From positions 124,001-188,000 of the forward strand of contig CAJNAR010000011.1 of assembly GCA_905220665.1 (NCBI GenBank): a stretch of DNA of 64,000 nucleotides, read 5' to 3'. Of the stretch, positions 1 to 12,118 are shown piece by piece. Within the stretch, counting starts at the first letter, position 1; each line of letters starts with the position of its first letter. The DNA is from Albugo candida (lineage: Eukaryota > Oomycota > Peronosporomycetes > Albuginales > Albuginaceae). The translations under genes were made by a program, and so were the position numbers. The notes below the pieces were generated by a model, which saw only the letters and a list, made by a program, of their open reading frames with translations, was not told the origin of the DNA and did no database searches.

Positions 1-3000
1 GCAATAATGGCTTTTGCGCTTGTCATATTCAAAATTGCAGCGAAGGTTAAAAGAAAGTTCTCACCGAGCACCTGTTCATTCCCACAGGCTACCAGTCTTG
101 TTTTGTATCGTATACCGCCTCCACCACTGGTCCGCTTCTTCTTATACACCCGTTTAGTATGCAGCTGGGGCACATTGGGTTCAGCTTTGACCACCCGCGA
201 AGTGTGATTCGCATGCAATGACGCTAGTTCCTCACGGTGTGTCCGAAGCCAAAGTTCTTTATCAGGCCTTCTCATAGCCTTTCTATAACTCCTCAGATCC
301 GGGAGATGCACGAATTCTCTTGAAACACTTGTGTCACGGTAGAAACCCCAGCTGGTACAGCCTCATGGGATGTCGGCGGTTTGTCCTCCTTGATGGCCGT
401 GGTAAGTGCACGAAAAAGCGCACGCGATGATTCTTAAGTATTCAAAGTATCCATTTCCGCTTCAGCTTTCCGGAACGACTTTTTCTTAGTTCTCTGGGAA
501 CGTCGCGCTGTTGTAAAAATGGTGTCAATTCGTAAGAGATCGGGATTCAAAGCAGTGAATTGCCCATTTGAAGTCGCAACTTGCACGTGACGATTTCCCT
601 TAGAGTGGTCCGTAGAAAAATGGACATCTTGACGCGCGTTGCAAGCTATTCCAATCTATTTTCTGCTCCATTCTGCAGTACGTCTATCCGTTGCGCATTC
701 ACCTCGTCATTGAACGTTGCGACTAGACGAACATGCCGTATTGTAATTACAACACGATCATCTCTTGATATATAAATTTCCTAAAGAAAACTTTTTTTTG
801 TTATAATATAAGGAGAACTGCGGACTTGTGGTGGCTGAAGAATGTGTAGTTGTCCGAAGTGTAGACCTGGAAGCCACACAAGAAATATTTGAGTTTCATC
901 GCTCTTCCCGACGATAATCCCTTGCGAGAAGCGTTGCTTTTACGCGTTATTCTGCGGATCACGATATGTTTCACATGGAGACCCAAAAACAACAATATCC
1001 ACGAGAATTGGTGGACGTCCGGTCAAAATCACTATACGAGACGCCCGATTGGGATTGGCACGTCTCGGCATACGATTCAGAATGTAAGCAGAAAGTTCCA
1101 CTGCATCGCCCCGTAACGAGAGAGGCAAATCACACGAAAAAATCATGCAGCGAGCCATATTCATCACCGTGCGGTGCAGTCGCTCAGCCTTTCCATTTTC
1201 CAGCCTGGTTGCTAGCCTTTGTGATTTGACGAGCAACTCCAGAATCACGACAAATTAAGTCAATGTTTCAGTATTCGTCACCTCAATCAGTGAGAAGCAC
1301 ATGCACGCAGCAATTGTACCATTTCTTTAAGTAAGCCAAAAACTGCTCGAAGGTTTTCGCTGCTTGATCCTTTGTCTTGGCAAGGAAGACACAGAAATAA
1401 TTGGTCTAGTGATCGACAAAATCTACTAGATATAATACCTGTTGCTTCTACGATCTCGCGGTGTAATCAGACCATTGAGGTCACTACATATCACTCCCTC
1501 GACGCGATCGGTGGGTGCACTCTTACCAGTGTTTTGTTTGGGCTGAGTACCACGTGTTTGTTTCCCCTATGCACAAGCCAAGCAACGATTTCAGATATGG
1601 TCAGTCAATTAAATCCCTGATTCGGACATATGTGCTAGACGCCCAATTATGCCGTACCTCAAATGACCAAAGCGCTCGTGAGACTGCATAAGAAAACCCT
1701 TCTGCACAGTCTCACCAGAACGAATATTATCCAAAGCTCTCATTACAATCTCCCGAATTGCAGGATTGTCCTTGTTGACTGCAGCACGGTTTGCAACCAT
1801 CACGTGATTCTTAATCGTCACGTAAAATACCAGATTACCATTATTAACACAGCGTGCCGTCCTTGAAAACGGCCCAGTAAACACCCATGGTCGGCTTGGT
1901 GACCATATGAAACCAAATATATTGTCAATTGTGGCAAGTAGTGAGCACTTGGTAGCTCAACTTCATTGTGTACACCATCAACGAAGGTGTTCAAGCACAC
2001 ATTACCGCGTTTCGTCACTCGCAATGGGGTCCCATCCGGCTGACGTAACACATCACGGCTTGCGCAATCTTCAGCCTTTGATAGCATAGATGCATCACGA
2101 ACCAAGTGACAACTTGCGCCAGTGTCAAGAATCCAATCTTCATCATCCAAATCGTCACTTACTTGCATTAGCAACAAATGCCCATTTAGCTTTCGCACTT
2201 CCCCTAGAGCTTATCTTTCTCTCCAGATCTTGCGCGGTAGCTTTCTTGCGGCAATAACGCGCGACATGATCAACTTGACCGCACTTGTGGCATTGTCTCG
2301 TTTCGTTTACCAAGTTCATCTACCCACGACCAGTCTTTGCATTACTGACTTTTCATTTTCCATCCCTTGAATAACATTTTAGACACCTGTTGTACTGACT
2401 GATTATCAATGCTTGAGACTCGGGCTGAGCATGCTTTACAATGTTCTAAACTCAAGGCATCGCCTGAGTTCGTTGCCTCTTGAAGAGACACCAGGTACAG
2501 CGAATGGTCGTTCCACGATCATCCCTTGTTCTTTCGTTCAGCAAACAGGTTGATAGTTTGTTGCTTGAAAAAAAAACAATTCGATACGAATCCACCATCT
2601 TATCCATAACAAAGGCAAGAGTCGGAGTCATTCGCCACCAACTGTGAACGCGCTGGTTGTAGTATCTTGCAGCCTTTTCCACCCAGAATCGCGACACCTT
2701 TTAATCCTCCAGACAGCGAAAACCACACGTCCGTTCAGCCAAATCGATCTTGACCAGCAAAAGCCGTCGCCATTGTACAAATCCATCACCAAGACCCTTG
2801 TAGATTTCAAATCCATTGAAAGGATCGATACTGATCTTCCCTTTCAGTGGAGGTTGTTTCGTTGACAAAGTGCGGGTTCAACTCGTCCACTTCATGTACT
2901 CCCATTGGTTTATCTTCAATACGGAAGTTCCGCCTGCTCTTGAAGTCTCAAGTCCATCTTATTTTGACGCTGAAGCTCATCTCTAAGCTCCGCTACCCCT

Positions 3001-3360
3001 TGCAAAGAAACTTGAATTCTGTCATACAACTCCAAGTTCTGCTCTTTCGTCTGGTCTTTGGACATGCCCCATCAAACCCAACCCACCGCCTGTATACAGA
3101 TCGCGGTTGGCGCTACCTGGTGGACAGGTTTCCACAGGCCAGAGCCTTTGAGATCTGTTTCCATCGACTCCAGGCGTGAAGATATGCTCGCCAACTCCAC
3201 CTGCAATAGACTTGGGCCACCACTTTCGCGAGTATCAAGCATTCCTCGCGTGGTGCCCTTTTCGCGAGCGGCCACCTGCACATCCTCCCTGTATGCATAC
3301 CATTCGTAACCTGGAGTGGCGCCTCTGAACTCCTTTTGACCGTCCATTGGGCTCATAACC
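1..3360 (-). mobile_element. Copia-type LTR retrotransposon, degenerate, truncated by window edge
   Basis: Reading the minus strand from 3,356 leftward gives the Copia order. A gag region (about 3,356-2,450) is followed by a CCHC zinc knuckle near 2,300-2,200 and a protease with the WILDTGAS core near 2,130. A GAG-pre-integrase segment with HERFGHLRY lies near 1,690. The integrase C-terminal part (about 1,250-940) contains NGKAERLHRTV and FGSPC. A reverse transcriptase start (about 210-1) contains LVACGNEQVLG. The frames are interrupted by stops and frameshifts, so the copy is dead. The gag ATG (3,356) lies inside the putative primer-binding site GGTTATGAGCCC (minus strand, 3,360-3,349). That motif matches the anticodon arm of initiator tRNA-Met, as is known for Drosophila copia. 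The rest of RT, RNase H and the 3' LTR lie beyond the left edge. Confidence 0.85.
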
Positions 3361-3783
3361 TATTGACTCGAGACGGCGTGGTCCAAAGAAGTATTTTTAG
3401 TGGACTGCGTGTATTATCATAGTTTTAGCCCTACCAAACAATCACCTCCTTCCTTTCACACCCTAATCTGTCTCGCCTGTCACCTTCTGTACTCAAATTA
3501 GCAGATGCCGAGAGAGTGTCACCGAGGCGGCAGGAGATCTGGCAAAATCCCACTCGGTCAGAATCAATCTTTTAACACAGAATAGTTATCTTCGCGCAAG
3601 AGGCGTGCTATTCGAGCGAACTTGGGCTCATAACCTTTCCAGTAGTGTTGAGCAGGGCAAACAAAATGAAAAGTACTTTTATTGAGTCTTCGATTGCTAA
3701 CTACAGTAAAGGTAATATTATAATCTTCAGCATGGCCCTTAGTGCCAATGTGGTCTACACCACCAACATTTATTCTCTAAAAC
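3361..3783 (-). repeat. Probable Copia LTR and second LTR/PBS remnant
   Basis: Immediately upstream (on the minus strand) of the first Copia PBS lies a non-coding stretch. It could be that element's LTR, beginning with TGTTAAAAG at 3,577. A second copy of the PBS-like motif sits at 3,628-3,639. Beyond it a 129 bp segment (3,768-3,640, minus) starts with TGTTGG, like the LTR of the Copia element at 38.5 kb. I read this as the 5' end of another, mostly deleted Copia copy. Neither LTR ends in the usual CA next to the PBS, so the boundaries are uncertain. No gene is seen here. Confidence 0.4.
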
Positions 3784-5488
3784 GGTCTTGATCACGAGAG
3801 TTTTGAAGATCTCTCAAATCTTCTAGATCCACATCACTCAAAATGTTGGAAAAAGCAAAAACAGGCCACTGTCCTGCTGTTTAACCACGTTGCTGTTCCG
3901 CCTCATTTATGTTGTTGAGAGCCAAGGTCTCTGAAGGCTCGCGGGCTTGGACCGGGATAGTTCGAACAGCTAGTTGACTCGCTACATTGCCCTCCGGAAT
4001 GTTGATACTCATACTTTGCACCATGTTGACCACGAGTCGGTCCGCCTGATGTAGGAGGCAATATATTTTCACCAAAACAGGGACATCTTGATGGTGAGCA
4101 GTAACGGTTTCCCATGAGTCTTCCGTGCGGCTCAGTCCGCGCCAAGACACCAACAGCTCATAGCGCGCCGTAGCACGGAGAAGTCCATGCCCCGAAATTT
4201 TTCCACGACATGACTCTCGGAATTGTGTGCAACCATCTTAAAAAAATTCCCCGGGGCATTAAACTCGGGTCTGGAAGCATGGTGTTCCGTATTTCATAAA
4301 GCCAATTCGATATAGTAGCTGTTACTTCAGCCGGAGCATTCCATTTCATCCGCAGCTTGTGAGCCCATACATCCGCATACAAGACAGAATCCCCAATATC
4401 GAAGTTCGCCATTTTGACATTCGGTTTCTTCGATTGCACATCTCGTTGCTGCGCCCGACGTTTGCTATTTGCCTCCGCAATTAACTTGTGCATTTTGTCG
4501 AGGGCTACAGAAAGAAGTTCAATGTGAGCGCATTGACGTCGGAGAACATCTTGCAGCGAAGAGGCGATAAGCGGCTCAGACTGTGCCGCAATGCGATCTT
4601 TGAGTCGCATCGCATCCAGGCCGATCATTGCTGTGATCGGTGAGACATTGCGCATTGTAGTTGAGGGACTATGATTCAAAATGAGCTGAATAATCGGAAG
4701 GACAGGACACCAATCAGACGGTTGAAGTCTCCACTCACTGAAAAGGTCTCTAGTGCACCGCAAAAGCTCACGCATAAGTCACTTAGCAGTACCATTAGCC
4801 CAAGGACATCGTGCAGTGTTAAAATGGTGATTCGCCTTAAGAGTCCTTCTCAGATGGTCGGTCACGGCATTCAGAAAGGGGTAACTTGGTCAGAAACCTA
4901 AATTTGCACACACCTAATAAGGAAATAAACCTTAGAAAAGCATCGGCGCAGGCAGCGGCATCCGCTGCACGACAAGGTTCCAGGAGACAGTATTTGCTGG
5001 CATCGTCCTTGATCACCAGTACATAGCTTTGTCCGGTAAAACTCTCCCCCATATAAAAAAATTGAAATGAATCAACTCGTTTGGTTTTTCGACGTGTAAT
5101 GCTTCCCCTTTAGAGAGTGGAAGGGTGACAGGGCCGTCACTTGCACAATGCAAACAACTTCGAACAAAAACAAATCCACATCCTTTTGCATGTCTCTCCA
5201 GGTAACCGCATCCGCAATAGTGTTAGATGTTGTTTAATACTCACGGTGACCACCCACTCCAAAATATGCGACGATTCATATTCTTAAACAGATCAGTTGC
5301 ATGACTTGGAATAACAATCTTGACGCGCTGTTGCACAGATTTACATTGAAATCCCGCCGTAACTTCAATGCTCACGTTGGATAATCTACCATGCGTATTT
5401 CTATGGACGTTGAACCTCACTCGCAGCAGGCCAAGCAAATTTCGGTTTTAGCATTCGAGAGGTTACTATAAGTGAAGCTCCAATAGGT
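3784..5488 (-). mobile_element. Gypsy integrase end, left arm of a 1,705 bp inverted repeat
   Basis: The minus strand encodes the C-terminal half of a Ty3/Gypsy integrase. The best frame is 4,775-4,158 (205 aa), with a typical SPSTTMRNVSPITAM-like integrase core end and a chromodomain-like tail reading into 4,153-3,881. The upstream part (5,438-4,837) is in short broken frames. The whole segment is the reverse complement of 12,224-13,928, with paired positions summing to 17,712 throughout, so there are no indels. I saw one clear base difference (an N/K codon near 3,907). The left arm continues the Gypsy element at 9,850-12,118 but is separated from it by a LINE. Confidence 0.85.
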
Positions 5489-8400
5489 CAGCTGAATGTG
5501 TCTATGTTACTAGGATTATACTAGCTGACTTCTGTAGTTGCCTAGGCTATCTTAAATAACACATATACATATAAAAAACGTGTCTTGAAATACCTATGAG
5601 AGGTGATAATATGTCTTCTCGTTGATAAACCCGTATCGCAGTAGCCTCAGCACCAATGATACGAGACTTTGTCCAGCTTGTAAATGCTGTAAAGTTGTAA
5701 AGTTGTAAAGTTGCAAAAATGGTCCAAAGGTACCGTGGTTTGCAAATTGGTGCACGCCACACTAGGCGGAACAATGTCATCCAACTAGGACTAGGATCTG
5801 AGTTGCACTTGCATTTTGACTTGTCTGTGCCGTACCCGCAGTAATGATCTTCGGCTTCTGAAAAATGCATCAAATGATCCTTGCGTTGCGAGTTGATCCA
5901 GGACCTTTGCAAGCTGAATGCGTTCCTCTTGGTCGTAACACTGTCTTCGAAAGTACCGAACGTGGCACTCAACGTGGTGTAGATCACGGAAAGTGCTGGA
6001 ACTGTCGGAGTTGATGATCGTTAATCGAACAAACGACAATTCCGATCTGGCCAGACGAAGTGCAGTGTCACCGCTTGCAATGCAAGCCATAAATATGATA
6101 TAATATGCTGATATTCTTTCCATGCCGGCCGTGATGCTAGCCCAATTGGGCATGCAATATGCGTCCAACGTGGTCGAGAGGAGAAAAAATTATCCCAACT
6201 AGGGAGTAACTCCTTCCATAAATGTGCCGTGTGATGGCACTTTGGAAAGAGATCTTGATCGTATTCCACTGGCCCACACGAAGGCTGCGTGGACAATATA
6301 ATGTCGGGCTGAATATCCTTCAAGAACCAAAAACGAGATCGAACTGGCAACATTCGAAAGGCTAGACGAAACTGTAAATCTTCGAAAATTGGTAATACAC
6401 GTTTCCGAAGATGCCGTGATGTAGCCATAAATGTTCCCACTCGTTCTGAATCTAGTGCGTCAGAACTCTCCCGTGATGACCAATGTGTCGACATCGGATG
6501 ACTCTTGGTTGGTTCGGAAGGTTTCCAGACGATTCGTGAGAGTTGGGAGCGTGAAATAGATGGAAAATAATGTTTCCTTTCCTTGCTTGTTACTCCCACA
6601 TAAAATGATCTGCCACTTGTGGTTGGTGTAATGCAAGTGATGAGACCAATCGTCGAGTGGATAAGCTGGAGAATCTGAGTGACTTCATTGTAAAGTCGAC
6701 TCAGCAACTTTTCTTCAGCCATATCCGATGTGTTCAGCTCTTCGTCGTTGTAATAGTTGACGACGAAATCTTCCTTCGTAAGCCATGTGTCGCCTTCCCG
6801 AAAAAAGTCTTGCAGACTTCGGATCTCGAAAAGCGTAGCGAACGATTTCCGAAATGTGCGATGTGGTTCGTCCACCATACCAAGATCGTACCAAACGTTT
6901 TGCGTACTCGGATTGCGAGTAGCAGCTTCGTAATGTAACTTTTGGTCGCAGTGAAACCACATCGGTTGTTCCATGTAGTACTGACGGTGTTGTGAAACAT
7001 TTAAATCTGAACTTGTAATACACCAATCCATATGATGCCACATTCTAAGTGCTTGTTTCCACCATGACGATATGCTCCCCCATTGAACCATTTTCTCATG
7101 TCGATTTGGTGCGATGGTGAATATATCCATCGGCTGGTGTGGTCCAAAGGAAGATTTGATAAGTTGTAATAATTCCCTCGAAGCAGTTGTCCAATTCACA
7201 GGAATACTTGTTGACGCATCGGATGCGAACTGCTGAAGGAATTAAATACGTTGTAGCTTTAATCGTCCCACCAAAAAAGGAACTTGTAGTCCACCATCTT
7301 GTCGGCGAAGATATAAAAATTCTTTGCCGATCAGGTGAACATATTTTGAATCTGTTTTGTGTTTCCGACCAAGCACAAATCGATTTAATATCGATTGCCA
7401 CTGTCGAATAGTCACTGCTGGTATGTCCACGTGCATCGTGTAATGCCACAAACGGGATAAAATCATCGTCTGCGCAACCAGTAGTCGACCACGAACAGTT
7501 CTTGCTCGTCGAAACCATACACCAAACCCATCGTAAAAACGCTTGTCGAGAGTTGAAATAATTATCGAATGATTCGGTGTCTGGCCGAACGGAATACCCA
7601 AATACTTGACCGAATCCTACGGACCCATTATGTTCAAATTGGGAATACGTGGACATGGCTTGGTCCGATTCAACGAGAGCAAGGATGATTTACTCCAGTT
7701 GAGTTTCGCACCCGATCCATCGCAATAGACTTGAACGAGTTCGAGTTGCGTCAAAACACCATTTGGTTTCTCTGAAAGCAACGTCGAATCGTCCGCAAAA
7801 TATAATCCAGTTGCGACAGTCGTGCCATTAATCCAAATGCCATGTTCTTCATGTTGTCGTAGTAGATTTCCCATAGGTTCGATTGGCATCAGAAAAAGTA
7901 ATGCTGAGAGAGTATCACCTTGTTTCACTCCACGTTGTGGTGTAATGGACGGTGTGATATTTCCATTGATCATCAACTGCGCCTTTGTGTTATTGTACAA
8001 AAGACGAACCCAGTCGATGAAACTTTTTCCAACGCCCATTTTTTCCAAAACTCGAAACATGTACGTCCATATGACTCGATCATAAGCTTTCTCAAAGTCG
8101 AGAAAAGTCGTATATGCTTCCTCCCTACGATGAGTGACCAAGTCTTAGATGTCGGTGAGATGTCGAATATGGTGATACATTGACCGTCCTCGCACGAATG
8201 CTTTTTGATCTTGATGGATCAATTTTGGCAAAAATCGTTGCAATCGATACGCCAACACTTTTAAAAGTACTTTCACATCGTCGCAAAGCAGTGCGATCAG
8301 TCGATAGTTCCCAGGATCACCTCGTGATCCTTTCTTGTACAATAATGTTATAGCCGAGTGACGTTGAGATCGAAGTAAAATTCCTCTTTCCAGCTGATAT

Positions 8401-9839
8401 TCGAACACGATCTTCAGAAACTCGCCAAACGTTTTTCGGATAGAGCTGATAAAATGCAGCTGGTATTCCATCCATACCTGGAGAAGAACTACTCCGCATG
8501 TGCTTGATCGCTTCCGCCATCTCGGTCGTACTTAAGGGAGTTGAGAGACGGTCTTGCTCTGCTGAGGCAAGGGAAACTTGAATCGAATCGAGTAACTTTT
8601 TTTGCTTTCTTTCACTTGGAACATTCGAGTCGGTCTCGGAGCTATAATGAGAGCCCATGACACCACCCCAATGATCTCTGAATTCGTCAATAATCTCCCT
8701 CGGATTCGATGTCACGGTACCACATTTTTTGATGACATTTTCGATCTGCACGCGACGACAAGAACTATCCGGAGGGCGAAAAAAATGCTTGGAAGAGTTC
8801 TCCATATGCTTCATGTGATGGGCGAAGCTTTCATCTTGGTTGTATTTCGCATTGTTTGCGATCGAAATTCTGGAATGTTGGAGACTCGATTCGTAAAAGT
8901 ACCGTGACTCATTGGGTGTCTTGAATGCGATATCGAGCTGCTGCGAATTCCAAAACACGCTGGCTAGACTCAACATAACGTCGGCTATCTTGTGCAATCT
9001 TTTTTTATTGCCATGAAGCTATTTCTTGATTTTCGTCTTCCAACTTTCCCACATTTTACCGGGATTCGAAGTTGTCCGCAACTGTTCGAGCACCAAATTC
9101 GCTTCCAAGTTTGATTGCTTGGACAACTTGAGGATATTTAAATAGTCGTAATGAACATTTACAATATCCTCGACCCGGAGATTGAGTTGGATTTGCAAAA
9201 GTTACTTTTTGTGCCAGATGATCTCCCGCATGTCGTGGACGAAAATACTCAGAGGTTTTGTATACCATATTGAATAGCTCTTCCGACATGCAGATGTAAT
9301 CTAGTCGATTCTTACGCGGTAATGGTCCTGGATATACTTTTTCAGTCGGATGTTGAACTCGCCAAGCGTCTACCACACCTAACTGTGAAAGCCATTCCAA
9401 ACACGCTAATCGACTTGGTTCGTGTCGAATTATTCCACTCGAAGCATCGATAGGTGGATCGAGTGGTGTGCTGGAATCACAAATACGAAATGTATTGCGG
9501 TCGATTCGAAAGTGTTGGAGAGCAATAACTCATAAACAACCACAAGTTTCTCGGCCTTGACCGGTGCATATACATTGTGAATATACACCGGTGCATCGTG
9601 AATGAGAAGACGCAAAACCAAATAACGATTCGAATGCTTCGTTCGGTGAGTTCTTCAGCTGTTGTATAACCGGGAAATTCCGAACGAAGGATTGTCATGA
9701 CGCCGCCACTGCGGTTTTGAGTCGGATGGAAAAAGGACCGTTGTGATCATTGACAAACATTTTGTCTTGCATTTTCGAATGTACTAAAAACTGAAAGGAG
9801 TCCAGTTGGCTGTGATCGTGAAACTTGGTTTCTTGATTC
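5489..9839 (-). mobile_element. Non-LTR retrotransposon (LINE) inserted in Gypsy
   Basis: The minus strand carries an apurinic-type endonuclease in pieces (about 9,700-9,056; HDAPVYIHNVYAPV and RLDYICMSEEL are visible). A reverse transcriptase follows (about 8,997-7,617; FLDFEKAYDRV, PQRGVKQGDTLSALLF and the catalytic FADD near 7,790). A long C-terminal region (7,199-6,021, 392 aa open) holds the cysteine/histidine-rich part usual for L1-like RTs. No ORF1 is visible, so the copy is probably 5' truncated. A 10 bp target-site duplication, ACCTATTGGA (minus strand), lies at 9,849-9,840 and 5,488-5,479. The uninterrupted site is present in the other Gypsy copy at 12,224-12,233. No poly-A tail is seen. 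Several frameshifts make it inactive. Confidence 0.88.
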
Positions 9840-9849
9840 TCCAATAGGT

Positions 9850-12118
9850 TCAGATGGAGCAAGGCTGTTGAGATACACCCGTTGATACGGGCTGGGAAGA
9901 AACGCCGCCACCGAAGAAGGATAGGATCCCCATCGCGACAGGAGATCCGCCCACACGTTATGCTCCCCCGGAATGTCCATAAGGTTGTAATCGAAATCCA
10001 CAAAAAATATCGGCCATCTTTGCAATTTGTCCATCGTATACTTCAGAACTTTTGCCACCACCCGCTGTGAGCCGAAAGATAACAGAGTCGTCGATGGTCG
10101 GTGTATAAATGAAATTTTTCTGGTCGATGGAGAAGATAATCTGCTTTATTGCATGTTGCTACGATTGCATAGGCTTCCTTCTCTACGATTGACCAGTGTA
10201 ATTGTACCCCAGCGAATGATCCACTCAGGAACATTAGAAGCGCATGCTCTTCGGATTGTAGGTTACGATTCGTATGATTGAAAGGGATCTGTGTAATTAC
10301 TGCCCCCATGTGCAGAAATGCAGTGGTGGATAAGGATGGTTCAACTAAACCATCTTAACCAAAACTGTTTTAACCTCCACAGGCTCGAAAACTTCGGAAC
10401 TTCGGCTATACCCTAATCCCACCTCGGTCAAAAGGATTCATTGCACCCTTCGTTCTGTACGTCTATCTGCGGCTTTATACATCTTCTCCAGAACTTTAAG
10501 GAGTGTTTCCATCATGTGATTATAGCGCGGAAGCATTCTTTTGAGCGTACAGACAAACTGCTGAAGCTCGTCTCCAAGTGATGGACATGACAGTAGACTG
10601 GTGCGCATACTCTGGCAGGATCGTTTTTAACCCCTTCCCCCGAAACAATTCGACCGCACCACAGGGCTTCTTTTTTCCAGAGCTTCAATTTTTGGACTCG
10701 ATTTCAATTTCTGGATCTGCAATTGACCAGAATCCTGGTTAACATTTTTAACGAAACATCATCCGAGTCCCCATAGCCTAGAAGATCATCCAGCCATACT
10801 AACAATCGTTTGTACGGTGCAGAATAATTCATTCCCGAACATCTCTTGGACTTCGCTTTGAATATAAGCGGCGCTGTCAATAACACCCATTAGTACCCGC
10901 GCGGGTGTGTAGACCCCCGAATCGGTCAAGAAAGAAAAATATTACTGATAAGTAGCTGCTATTGGGAACTGCCAGTAGAATTTAAAAAAGTCGAGCGAAA
11001 AAAACGCTCCCGCTCCCATTAGATGCTCTATAATAAATCCCATCATCTGCATCGGCCACACCATACGTTTTTTTTCGATACCTGAACTGTCGTACGTCAA
11101 CCGGTATCCGGAATTGGTTTATTCCTGGTTCTTTCAACAGGTAGGAGTGGATAACACCAACTAGTTTTCTTGTTTTTGTAATCAAACTCGCCTTCAACTA
11201 TTCCTTAATGTGTTTTTCTGTAAGCTGGAAAAGCTCTGGAAGATATTTTCGTGCTTTACATCGCACTGACTCCGCTCCCTCACATAATCTCACAGAAAAC
11301 GGAACCACATCCACATGGGGATCTCTTCCCAGTGACACTAAAAAACAGCTTTTGTATGTCTGTAGGAGAGCGTCCTTTTTTACAACGTATCCGCGGAACA
11401 TGCAGCCGGTAGCGCCTCCTCGTTTTGAACTTCAGTTGATCCAATACCTTCCCATTCCTCACCATCTGATTTTGGATGGCTATGATGGGTGTGTAGTGTA
11501 CCAAATAGCCCTGCCATTCATTCTTCCCATCCGATGATACATCTTCTTCAATTGTTTCAGTGCCCAAAGTCAGAACTGCCTCCAACGGACCATTTTCCGA
11601 TTGCATAGCCTCCTCTGACTGCAAATCAATAACGGGAATTGTCGACGTGCTTCAGCTTCCAGGCGACGAGGAAACAATCTTAGTTGACTCAAAACGTCCC
11701 GGCTGGAAATAAATTCCCCAACTCCTCCGAGCAACTTGCTGGGTAGTACCATACATTGGAAATTTTCTATTTGCAGACGCCTCTCTGATATTGGTAATTC
11801 GAGTTGAACAACAGCTTCGTCTCTGGTCTTCTATATATTTCCAGAAAACTCATCGAATTGATCGGTCCCTTCAAGCGTTTCCGTGCGTACTTTACTCCAT
11901 CACCTGACTTGCTTTAGCCGGCTTTCTGAAATGATTGAAAATCTGCCACCGCTGTCAGCTAAAACGTACGTCCGATTGCTGGCTCGAGAAGCGGAGTCTT
12001 GTTGAGTTTGCTCAAGTCTGTCACTCCATCAACTGCTTTGAGACTCCACGTACTGAAATCACAGTCGGGAAGCGAAAACCCGTACGGTCGACCATCTACA
12101 TTCTAATGTAGAATACCG
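9850..12118 (-). mobile_element. Gypsy element, protease-RT-RNase H part (5' of the LINE)
   Basis: On the minus strand this continues the Gypsy element of 5,488-3,784 on the other side of the LINE. Protease-like sequence is at about 12,100-11,280. Reverse transcriptase lies at about 11,200-10,400, with WLDDLLGY as the catalytic region near 10,790. RNase H runs to the tether (10,309-9,850), with LYTDHRRLCYL and the conserved VWADLLSRWG end. Frames are short and broken. At about 12,118 the sequence switches abruptly to the oppositely oriented copy, which begins in the middle of the same RNase H end, so neither copy has its 5' LTR at this junction. Confidence 0.75.

Noticed and set aside
9747..10309. 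Host gene with RNase H-like sequence
   Set aside because: The order protease, RT, RNase H and the VWADLLSRWG tether continue directly into Gypsy integrase once the LINE is removed.
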